Positions 1 through 8,871 of a DNA stretch of 64,000 nt are shown piece by piece (the stretch's first letter is position 1; each line of letters opens with the position of its first letter). The translations under genes and the position numbers were made by a program. Where the stretch lies: contig NZ_AYKH01000044.1 in the NCBI RefSeq assembly GCF_003788635.1, forward strand, positions 79,299 to 143,298. The letters run 5' to 3'. Under the pieces are notes generated by a model. The model saw nothing but the letters and a program-made list of their open reading frames with translations. It did no database searches and had not been told where the DNA came from. This stretch comes from Salinisphaera orenii subsp. orenii MK-B5 (lineage in GTDB: Bacteria; Pseudomonadota; Gammaproteobacteria; Nevskiales; Salinisphaeraceae).

Positions 1-3000
1 ATCGGGCGCGGCTGGTCAACGCCCGGCTGGACGAGACCGACTGGCGCATCGAGTCGCTGACCGGCACCGGGCCGATGTTCGATCTGGAGGCCGGCGCCCG
101 GCTCACTCCGCGCGGCGGTTATGCCACCAATCTGGATCTCGACGCCACGCTGCGGCTGCCCGACCTGGCGCCGATCGAGGCCGAGGCCCGCCTGGAGGGC
201 GAGCTCGCCGACCTCGATCTCGACGCCGCGGTGGCCGCCCCCTACAACCTGGACCTGACCGCCCATCTGGCCGATGCACTGAGCGCGCCCGCCGTCGACG
301 CCCGGCTCATGCTGCAGGACGTGCGTACGCGTGCCATCCGCGAGGACCTGCCCGAGATCGGCGCGGACGCCACCGTCACCGCTAAGGGCCCGATCGACGC
401 GCTGGCGGTGAACCTCGACGCGGCCGTCGACAGCGCCGACTACGGCCGCGCCAACCTGTCGACGGCGCTTGAGTACACCCCGGAGGCGGTGCACATCGAC
501 CGCCTGCGGCTGACCAGTCCGGACATGCCCGGCGAGCTTGGCGCCGAGGGGCGAATCGCCCTGTCCGAGGGCAACGCCATGGACGTGACCCTGGACTGGA
601 GCCAATTGCAGTGGCCGCTGGCCGGGGCGCCGGCCTATCGTTCCGAACAGGGGCGCGTGACGCTCACCGGCGAGCTGACCGACTACGCCCTGGACACCGA
701 ACTGGCCTGGCAGGTGATCGGCCAGACCGAGGGTCGGCTCGCGCTCAACGGCACCGGGAGCATGGAGGCCTTCGAACTCGAGACCCTCGACGTCAGCGGC
801 GGCCCGGGGGAGATCGGCGGCAACGCCAGCGTGCGCTGGGCGCCGGCGCTGGACGTCAGCGCGCATCTGGAAGGCAAGGGCATCAATCCCGGTGCGATCG
901 TCGCCGATGTGCCCGGCGACTTCGACCTCGTGGCCGACGTGCGCGCACGCCAGGAGGGCGACCGTCTGACCGCCGACATCGATCGCCTGACCGCGGACGG
1001 GCGGCTGCGCGGCCAGCCGTTGGAGCTGGACGCCCGGGCCCGGTATCTGGGCGATCACGTGCAGGTCGAGCGCTTCCGCCTGGTGTCCGGCGCCACGACG
1101 GCAGAGATCAGCGGCCGCTTCGGCTGGACCCCCGAGGCCGCCCTCGACGGGCGCTGGTCGATCGACTCCAGCGATCTGTCCACGGCCTGGCCGACGCTGG
1201 CGGGCCGTATCAAGAGCAGCGGCCGGGTCACCGGCCGCGTGCAGGCGCCCAGCGTCGAGGCCACGCTCGACGCCGACGATATCGTCTTCGGCGAGAATCG
1301 CGTGGCCCGGGCCTCGCTGGACGCGCGCGTGGACTGGTCCGGCCGCAGCGCCTCCGAGGTGGCACTGGACGTCACCGGCGTCGATGCGGGCGGCCAGGCC
1401 ATCGACCGGGTCGCGCTCATCCTGGACGGGACGCCCGCCGAGCACGCGCTCACCGCCGAGCTCGACAGCGACATCGCCCGTGCCGACATCGGCCTCGACG
1501 GCAGCCTGGACAAGGCGAGCATGGACTGGCGCTACACCCTGCAGCGGCTGCAGGCCGCCTATGGCGAGCTGGCGCCGTGGACCCTGGCCGGCTCCGCCTC
1601 GGGGCGCGTCTCGGCCGATGCCCAGTCGATCGAGGACGCCTGTCTGACCTCGGGCGAGGCGCGGCTGTGCCTGAGCGGGGCCAACGACGGCCAGGGCAGC
1701 CGCGCGCAGATTGAGCTCGCCGACCTCGCCTATGCGTACGCCCGGCCCTTCTTCCCGGAAGGGCTCGACGTGGACGGCGCGCTCTCGGGCCGTATCGAGG
1801 CCGCGCTGCCGGCCGGCGCCGAGCCCGACATCGACGCCCGGCTGACCACCAGCGGCGGCGCCGTGCGCATGACCCAGCCCGACGACAGCGTGGTCGAGGT
1901 GATCGACCTGGCCCCGGGCACGATCGACCTGCGCCTGGACAACAGTGCGCTCGACGCCGCCGTCGACCTGCCGCTGGTTGGCAGCGGCGGCCTGAACGCG
2001 GACGTCGGCGTCGAGCCCGGTTCGGCGCCGCTGACCGAGCGCGCGCTGGCCGGGCGGGTGACACTGGATATCCCGGATCTGGGCGTCATCGCCCGGCTGT
2101 CGCCGGAGGTGGACGAGTTCGCGGGCGGCATCTCGGGCGATCTCGGCATCGACGGCAGCATCGCCCGGCCCGATGTCCGCGGCGATCTGGCGCTGGAGGC
2201 ATCGCGCATCGTGCTCGTCTCGCCCGGGCTCACGCTCACCGGCGTGCGCCTGGCCGCCACCGGCCGCGGCGACGTCATCGACATCGACGCGGCCGCCGAG
2301 TCCGGCGGCGGCACGCTGAGCGCCGACGGTGCGATCGCGCTCAACGACGACGGCCAGGACGTGAACCTGTCGATCCGCGGGGATCGGTTCCAGGTGGTCA
2401 ACATCCCCGACGCCACCGCCTATGCCAGCCCGGACCTCGACATCGCGGTCACGCCGGAGCGCGTCGACGTCACCGGGAGCGTGACCGTGCCGGAAGCCTC
2501 GATCACCCCGCGCGACCTGCCGGAGTCCGGGGTGACCACGGTTTCCGGCGACCAGGTGATCGTCACCGAGGAAGCCGCCGGCGACAGCGCGGTCGCCCGC
2601 GCCGTGCATGCCGATGTCGAGGTCGTGCTCGGCGACGCGGTGCGCATCGAGGGCTTCGGGCTCACGGCCAACCTCGAGGGCAGCCTGCGGGTGGTGCAGG
2701 AGCCGGGCGATGTCACCACCGGTACCGGCGAGATCCGCATCGTCGACGGCGCCTATCGGGCCTACGGCCAGAATCTGGATATCCAGGAGGGCCGCATCCT
2801 GTTCGCCGGCGGGCCGGTGAGCCAGCCCGGACTGGACATCCGCGCCGCCCGCTATCCCGCGGAGGACATTACCGTGGGCGTGGAGGTCCGCGGCAGCATC
2901 GCGGATCCGCGCCTGACGCTGTTCTCGGAGCCCGGCATGGGTCAGTCCGAGCAGCTGTCGTGGCTGCTGCTCGGGCGGCCGCTGGACGGCGCTTCCGGTC

Positions 3001-3317
3001 AGGAGTCGAGCCTGGTGGCGCGCGCCGCGCTCGCGCTCGGCATGGACCGCGGCAACAACGTGCTCAAGGGCGTGGGCGACCGGCTCGGCGTGGACGAGAT
3101 CGGCATCGGCAGCGGTGCGGGCCAGAGCAGCGACCAGGCCGCCTTCACGGTCGGCAAGTATCTCTCGCCCAATCTCTATGTCAGCTACGGCATCGGGCTG
3201 TTCCAGCCGGTGTCGACGGTATCGCTGCGCTATACCCTGAGTTCGCGCTGGCGCCTGGAGACCCAGTCGAGCAGCATCGCCTCGGGCGGCGACCTGATCT
3301 ATTCGTTCGACCGCTGA
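1..3317 (+). CDS. tamB: TamB, translocation and assembly module (5' truncated)
   Basis: TamB is the inner-membrane-anchored periplasmic partner of TamA and helps insert outer-membrane proteins and move phospholipids across the periplasm. The frame is open from base 3 with no stop, so the gene begins upstream of the window and its N-terminal anchor is not visible. What remains is about 1100 residues of repeating short beta-strand pattern rich in Asp/Gly/Leu, as expected for the beta-taco fold, followed by the conserved C-terminal DUF490 domain: LLLGRPLDG, a GVGDRLGVDEIGIGSG stretch, and a final segment (VGKYLSPNLYVSYGIGLF) before a strand-like end. TamA would be expected just upstream. A convergent gene follows after about 160 bases. 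The Asp/Glu richness fits a halophilic host. Family assignment is confident. Confidence 0.93.
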   Translation, partial: RARLVNARLDETDWRIESLTGTGPMFDLEAGARLTPRGGYATNLDLDATLRLPDLAPIEAEARLEGELADLDLDAAVAAPYNLDLTAHLADALSAPAVDARLMLQDVRTRAIREDLPEIGADATVTAKGPIDALAVNLDAAVDSADYGRANLSTALEYTPEAVHIDRLRLTSPDMPGELGAEGRIALSEGNAMDVTLDWSQLQWPLAGAPAYRSEQGRVTLTGELTDYALDTELAWQVIGQTEGRLALNGTGSMEAFELETLDVSGGPGEIGGNASVRWAPALDVSAHLEGKGINPGAIVADVPGDFDLVADVRARQEGDRLTADIDRLTADGRLRGQPLELDARARYLGDHVQVERFRLVSGATTAEISGRFGWTPEAALDGRWSIDSSDLSTAWPTLAGRIKSSGRVTGRVQAPSVEATLDADDIVFGENRVARASLDARVDWSGRSASEVALDVTGVDAGGQAIDRVALILDGTPAEHALTAELDSDIARADIGLDGSLDKASMDWRYTLQRLQAAYGELAPWTLAGSASGRVSADAQSIEDACLTSGEARLCLSGANDGQGSRAQIELADLAYAYARPFFPEGLDVDGALSGRIEAALPAGAEPDIDARLTTSGGAVRMTQPDDSVVEVIDLAPGTIDLRLDNSALDAAVDLPLVGSGGLNADVGVEPGSAPLTERALAGRVTLDIPDLGVIARLSPEVDEFAGGISGDLGIDGSIARPDVRGDLALEASRIVLVSPGLTLTGVRLAATGRGDVIDIDAAAESGGGTLSADGAIALNDDGQDVNLSIRGDRFQVVNIPDATAYASPDLDIAVTPERVDVTGSVTVPEASITPRDLPESGVTTVSGDQVIVTEEAAGDSAVARAVHADVEVVLGDAVRIEGFGLTANLEGSLRVVQEPGDVTTGTGEIRIVDGAYRAYGQNLDIQEGRILFAGGPVSQPGLDIRAARYPAEDITVGVEVRGSIADPRLTLFSEPGMGQSEQLSWLLLGRPLDGASGQESSLVARAALALGMDRGNNVLKGVGDRLGVDEIGIGSGAGQSSDQAAFTVGKYLSPNLYVSYGIGLFQPVSTVSLRYTLSSRWRLETQSSSIASGGDLIYSFDR

Positions 3318-3478
3318 AGCCCGGCCCGTGTCAACGGCGACTCGCGGGCGCGTCGGGCCGGCCGGCTACGCGCACGCCCAGCCGCGGGACCGGGCGGACA
3401 CGGTGCAACACGGTCGGGCCCTGGGCCTTGCGTGCCGCCCGGGCCTGTCGTCGACGGCCGGGCCGGTGACCGCGCGGT

Positions 3479-4060
3479 TCAGCCGCGGGAGGGCGGCGGT
3501 GTCCGCCGGCCGCGCAGGCGATACACCGCGTAGCCGATCAGCGCCGCGGCGAGGACCACGACCACCAGGATCTGTTCCACGTCCTGGATATGGGCCAGCG
3601 CCTTCTGCACGGCATCGGCGAGATAGACGCCGATGGTGGTGATGGTGCCGACCCAGAGCAGGGTGCCGAGGCCGGCGAGCAGGAAGAACCGCCACGGCGA
3701 GACGCCGAGCGAGCCGAGCACGAAGGGGGTGACGTAGCGCAGGCCGTAGAGAAAGCGAAAGCCGATCATCACCGGCGCGCCGTAACGCTCGAGCAGCCGT
3801 TCCACGCGAGCGGTCTTGGCCCGCCAGCCCGGGCGGCGGTCGAGGGCCGGCCGGCCCATGCGGCGGCCGATGTGAAAGAAGAGGTTGTCGCCGAGCACGG
3901 TGCCCACGATCGCGGCCGCGGCCACGCCCTCGACGGTGAGCATGTCGCGCAGGGCGGCGAAGACGCCGATGAGGATCGAGGTCTCGCCCTCGAAAAAGCA
4001 GCCGATCGCCACGGCGATATAGCCGTATTGGCCGATCAGGTGGTGCAGGGTTTCGGTCAT
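3479..4060 (-). CDS. DedA-family inner-membrane protein
   Basis: A 193-residue protein of the DedA/VTT (SNARE-associated) family, which in other bacteria acts in undecaprenyl-phosphate or phospholipid flipping and in proton-motive-force upkeep. Visible family marks are FFEGETSILIG near residues 22-32, GDNLFFHIGRRMGR in the middle, and the F/R-x-GLRYVTPFVLGSLG segment typical of DedA. Several hydrophobic segments are present, including a C-terminal membrane helix near residues 160-185. Its start lies 7 bases after the stop of the upstream esterase gene, so the two are likely one transcript. Which DedA subgroup it belongs to, and so its substrate, cannot be read from the sequence. Confidence 0.88.
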   Translation of the reverse strand: MTETLHHLIGQYGYIAVAIGCFFEGETSILIGVFAALRDMLTVEGVAAAAIVGTVLGDNLFFHIGRRMGRPALDRRPGWRAKTARVERLLERYGAPVMIGFRFLYGLRYVTPFVLGSLGVSPWRFFLLAGLGTLLWVGTITTIGVYLADAVQKALAHIQDVEQILVVVVLAAALIGYAVYRLRGRRTPPPSRG

Positions 4061-4067
4061 GGCCGGT

Positions 4068-4730
4068 TCAACCGCACAGCCGCTCGGAGAGCCAGCGGCC
4101 GATGGTCGCGATCTGGGGCAGGCAGACCTGGTGCTGCATCGGGTACTCGTGCCAGGCCACGTCGTAGCCGGCGTCGGTCAACGCGTCGCGGCTGTCGCGC
4201 CCGAGCGCGATCGGTACCACTGGGTCCTCGGTGCCGTGGGCCATCAGTATCGGCGTGTCGCGGTTGGCCGGCGCGGCCTCGGCGGCCAGCGTGTCCGCCA
4301 ACGGTAGATAGGTCGAAAGGCCCATGACGCCGGCCAGGCGTTCGCCGTGACGCACCCCGGTGTGCAGCGCGATGGCCCCGCCCTGCGAGAAACCGGCGAT
4401 GACGATGCGCTGGGTCGGAATCCCGCGCTCGATCTCGGCGGCGATCAGCGCCTCGATCTCGGCGGCGCTGGCGTGGATGCCCTCGGCGTCCTGCTTGTCG
4501 GCGATCGCCATGCCCTTGATGTCGTACCAGGCGCGCATCGGCATGCCGTTGTTGACCGTCACCGGCCGCGTCGGCGCGTTGGGGAACACGAAGCGGATGC
4601 CGTGATCCGCCGGCAGCCCCAGTTCGTCGACCACGGGGACGAAGTCGTTGCCGTCGGCGCCCAGGCCGTGCAGCCAGATGACGCTCGCGCGGGCATCCGT
4701 GTCGGGGGCGATCTCGATACAGTCGAGCAT
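4068..4730 (-). CDS. Carboxylesterase / phospholipase (alpha/beta hydrolase)
   Basis: A 220-residue cytosolic alpha/beta hydrolase of the acyl-protein-thioesterase/carboxylesterase type (Pseudomonas EstB, eukaryotic APT1). The oxyanion-hole motif HGLGADGND is at residues 21-29, the nucleophile elbow GFSQGG gives the catalytic Ser, HGTEDPVVP supplies the Asp and the C-terminal EYPMQHQV the His. The complete triad and normal length argue for an active enzyme on short-chain esters, but the substrate is unknown. It is the first gene of a two-gene minus-strand unit with dedA and is divergent from frmA across about 180 bases that hold both promoters. Confidence 0.9.
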   Translation of the reverse strand: MLDCIEIAPDTDARASVIWLHGLGADGNDFVPVVDELGLPADHGIRFVFPNAPTRPVTVNNGMPMRAWYDIKGMAIADKQDAEGIHASAAEIEALIAAEIERGIPTQRIVIAGFSQGGAIALHTGVRHGERLAGVMGLSTYLPLADTLAAEAAPANRDTPILMAHGTEDPVVPIALGRDSRDALTDAGYDVAWHEYPMQHQVCLPQIATIGRWLSERLCG

Positions 4731-4752
4731 GATGGGGCCGGTTTCGAAGTGA

Positions 4753-6018
<1,266 letters not shown>

Positions 6019-6041
6019 TCCAGCGCAGCCGAACCGGACAT

Positions 6042-6075
6042 ACGCCGCGGCGCCGTATCGGTGCCGCGGCGTTTT
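6042..6075 (+). terminator. Hairpin with short T-run between frmA and fghA
   Basis: Ten-base arms (6042-6051 and 6063-6072, GC-rich, perfectly complementary) with an 11-base loop are followed by a short T-run. It could partly terminate transcription after frmA or stabilise its 3' end, lowering fghA relative to frmA. The T-run is weak, so read-through is expected. Confidence 0.45.
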
Positions 6076-6102
6076 GCGCTCCACCATCCGAGAGATCCGA
6101 TC

Positions 6103-6951
6103 ATGGAAAAGATTGACGAGCACAAGGCGTTCGGCGGCTGGCAGCGCCGCTACACGCATGCCTCCAAGGTCTGCAACTGCGACATGACGTTCGCGCTTTA
6201 CGTGCCGCCGCAGGCGGACACCCAGCGCGTGCCGGTCGTCTACTGGCTGTCCGGCCTGACCTGCACCGATGAGAACTTCGTCAACAAGGCCGGCGCCCAG
6301 CGCGTGGCCGCCGAGCTCGGCGTGGCCGTCGTGGCGCCGGACACCAGCCCCCGGGGCGACGACGTCGCCGACGAGGACGTCTTCGACATGGGCAAGGGCG
6401 CGGGCTTCTACGTCAACGCTACCCAGGCGCCGTGGGCTTCGCACTACCAGATGTACGACTACGTGGTCAGCGAACTGCCGGCGCTGCTGGCCGACGAGTT
6501 CAACACCACGCTCGACCTGTCCCGCGAGGCCATCTTCGGGCACTCCATGGGCGGCCACGGGGCGCTGGTCATCGGCCTGCGCAACATCGACCGGTTCGCG
6601 GCGATCTCGGCGTTCTCCCCGATCTGCGCGCCCACCGAGGTGCCGTGGGGCCACAAGGCCTTTCCGAAGTATCTCGGCGACGACCGCCAGGCATGGCTGG
6701 CCTACGACGCCACCCATCTGCTGTCGAACGCCGACAACGCCGAGGCGCTGCCGCCGATCCGGGTGGAGCAGGGTCTGGCGGACAACTTCCTCGACGAGCA
6801 GCTGCATCCGCATCGGCTCGAGGAGGCCGCGGAGCAGGTCGGCGCCGACGTCGAGGTGAACCGGCGCGAAGGCTACGATCACAGCTATTTCTTCATCGCC
6901 AGTTTCATGGAGGACCATCTCCGCTTTCTCGGCCGCCATCTCGGCGTCTAG
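6103..6951 (+). CDS. fghA: S-formylglutathione hydrolase
   Basis: A 282-residue esterase-D-type hydrolase that releases formate and glutathione from S-formylglutathione, the product of FrmA. The nucleophile motif GHSMGGHGAL places the catalytic Ser at residue 148. The triad Asp lies in the QGLADNFLDEQL segment and the His in EGYDHSYFFI near the end, all as in the FghA/YeiG family. SGLTCTDENF forms the oxyanion region. ATG 6103 is preferred over the in-frame GTG at 6061 because the family N-terminus aligns there and the length is typical (about 278-285). It is the second gene of the frmA-fghA pair. Confidence 0.95.
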   Translation: MEKIDEHKAFGGWQRRYTHASKVCNCDMTFALYVPPQADTQRVPVVYWLSGLTCTDENFVNKAGAQRVAAELGVAVVAPDTSPRGDDVADEDVFDMGKGAGFYVNATQAPWASHYQMYDYVVSELPALLADEFNTTLDLSREAIFGHSMGGHGALVIGLRNIDRFAAISAFSPICAPTEVPWGHKAFPKYLGDDRQAWLAYDATHLLSNADNAEALPPIRVEQGLADNFLDEQLHPHRLEEAAEQVGADVEVNRREGYDHSYFFIASFMEDHLRFLGRHLGV

Positions 6952-7015
6952 GCGCGACGGTCACGGCGGCGCCGCACTGCTAGACTGAGCGCCCCACTCC
7001 GTTGTACCGACGACG

Positions 7016-7249
7016 ATGAAGGCGAGCTCCATCGCACTGGCGCTGACCGTGTTCGCGACTGCCCTTCTGGCCGGCTGTGGCCAGAAGGGTCCGCTCTATC
7101 TGCCCGGCGAGGCGCCGGAATCCCAGACCGACGGCGCCTTCGGCCTAGACGCCGAAGACGAGTCGGAAGCCGCGACCGGGAACGCCGCCGGCCGCTCCGG
7201 CGACGCGTCGTCGAACGACGGCGTGTCAATGCCCGACGACGCCTCCTAG
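7016..7249 (+). CDS. lptM: LptM-like small lipoprotein (YifL family)
   Basis: A 77-residue predicted lipoprotein. A short basic start and hydrophobic segment end in the lipobox LLAGC (Cys 21), followed directly by GQKGPLYLPGEA, the hallmark of YifL/LptM, which in E. coli helps the LptD/LptE lipopolysaccharide translocon mature. The rest is an acidic, disordered tail. The position immediately before lysA (3 bases between stop and start) is the conserved arrangement in gammaproteobacteria and supports the call. The function in this organism is inferred from the family. Confidence 0.88.
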   Translation: MKASSIALALTVFATALLAGCGQKGPLYLPGEAPESQTDGAFGLDAEDESEAATGNAAGRSGDASSNDGVSMPDDAS

Positions 7250-7251
7250 CC

Positions 7252-8514
7252 ATGGATCATTTCGTCTACCGCGGCGGCGTGCTGCACGCCGAGGACGTGC
7301 CGCTGCCCGATATCGCGGCGCGCTTCGGCACGCCGTGCTATGTCTACAGCGCAGCCACGATCACGCGCCATTACCGGGTCTTCGAGGCGGCGCTGGCCGA
7401 CGTCGACCACGAGATCTGCTTCGCGGTGAAGGCCAACGGCAATCTCGGCGTGCTCGGCCTGCTGGCGGATCTGGGCAGCGGCTTCGATATCGTCTCGGTG
7501 GGCGAGCTCGAACGCGTGATTACCGCCGGCGGCGATCCGGCGCGGGTGGTGTTTTCCGGCGTGGGCAAGCGCGTCGACGAGATCGAGCGCGCGCTCGAGA
7601 TCGGCATCGCCTGCTTCAACGTCGAGTCGGAGGCCGAGCTGGTGCGCATCGACGCGGTCGCGCAGCGCCTGGGGGTGCGCGCGCCGATCTCGCTGCGCGT
7701 AAATCCGGACGTCGACGCGGGCACGCACCCCTACATCGCCACCGGGCTCAAGGAGAACAAGTTCGGGGTGGACATCGGCCGGGCGGAGACCCTGTATGCG
7801 CGGGCCGCCGACATGCCCGGGCTGGCCGTCCGCGGGGTCGACTGCCACATCGGCTCTCAGCTGACGCGGCTGGCGCCGTTTCGCGACGCCATCGATCGTG
7901 TGCTGGCGCTCATCGACCGGCTCGCCGCGCGCGGCATCACCGTCGACCACCTCGATGTCGGCGGCGGGCTCGGCATCCGCTATCGCGACGAGACCCCGCC
8001 CTCGCCGGCCGAGTACGCGGCCGCGCTGAGCGAGCGGGTGGCCGGACGCGATCTCAAGCTGGTCTGCGAGCCCGGACGGGTGCTGGTCGGCAATGCGGGC
8101 ATCCTGCTCACGCGGGTCGAGCTGCTCAAGCCGGGCGCCGAGCCCGAGGATCGGCATTTCGCGATCGTGGACGCGGCCATGAATGACCTGCTGCGTCCCG
8201 CGCTCTACGACGGCTGGCACGCGATCGTGCCGGTCGCCGAAGCCGGCGCGGTCGCCCCGCGCCCCTGGGAGATCGTCGGCCCCATCTGCGAGACGGGCGA
8301 TTTTCTCGGCCACGATCGCGAACTCGCGCTGGCCGAGGGCGATCTGCTGGCCGTGCGCAGTGCCGGCGCCTACGGCTTTGCCATGGCGTCCACCTATAAC
8401 GCCCGCCCGCGACCGCCGGAAGTGCTGGTCGACGGCGCGGCGGCGCACGAGGTGCGCGCCCGCGAGACCGTGGCCGATCTGATGCGCGGCGAGCGGCGAC
8501 TGCCGATCGCCTGA
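7252..8514 (+). CDS. lysA: Diaminopimelate decarboxylase
   Basis: A 420-residue PLP-dependent fold-III decarboxylase making L-lysine from meso-diaminopimelate, the last step of lysine synthesis. The PLP lysine is K60 in FAVKANGN. Further marks are CHIGSQL, the glycine-rich GGGLGIRY phosphate loop, EPGR, and CETGDFL with the active-site Cys contributed across the dimer. Length and motifs are complete. It is almost fused to lptM upstream. In Pseudomonas dapF and xerC follow lysA, but here the downstream neighbour is polA after about 360 bases, so the usual cluster is broken. Confidence 0.96.
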   Translation: MDHFVYRGGVLHAEDVPLPDIAARFGTPCYVYSAATITRHYRVFEAALADVDHEICFAVKANGNLGVLGLLADLGSGFDIVSVGELERVITAGGDPARVVFSGVGKRVDEIERALEIGIACFNVESEAELVRIDAVAQRLGVRAPISLRVNPDVDAGTHPYIATGLKENKFGVDIGRAETLYARAADMPGLAVRGVDCHIGSQLTRLAPFRDAIDRVLALIDRLAARGITVDHLDVGGGLGIRYRDETPPSPAEYAAALSERVAGRDLKLVCEPGRVLVGNAGILLTRVELLKPGAEPEDRHFAIVDAAMNDLLRPALYDGWHAIVPVAEAGAVAPRPWEIVGPICETGDFLGHDRELALAEGDLLAVRSAGAYGFAMASTYNARPRPPEVLVDGAAAHEVRARETVADLMRGERRLPIA

Positions 8515-8871
8515 GACCGCTGCGGCCGCGCGAATGCTCTGCCGGGCGGGCCGACGCGTCAGGTGACGGCTAGCCGAAGAGCGCGCACGCGTATCGCGGA
8601 ATCGCCGCGGCCGGCGGCGATGCCCGGTCCGAGCGAGGCCGCAGAGGTGCCGGTGCTGCTGGTCCTGACGACGGGAACAGCGGGCCTCCCCGGTGATTCG
8701 GGTGTCCGGCCGAGCGCCCGCGGCGAGTGGCAAGCATCGGACGACGACGACCGCATTGCGCTGTTCCGGCGTCCGGGCCGAGAACGACCGGCGACGACCG
8801 CGTTAAGCTGGTGCCTCCATGTTTCCCCGCCGGCCGGTTCGCCTGTCGGCGCATCGACCTTCGTGACTGCC
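8515..8871 (+). other. Intergenic region lysA-polA, no gene seen
   Basis: About 357 bases of GC-rich sequence. One long frame of polA continues upstream through it, but its translation is Arg/Pro/Ser-rich without domain character, so it is not included in polA. No clear terminator or RNA gene was recognised. Confidence 0.5.
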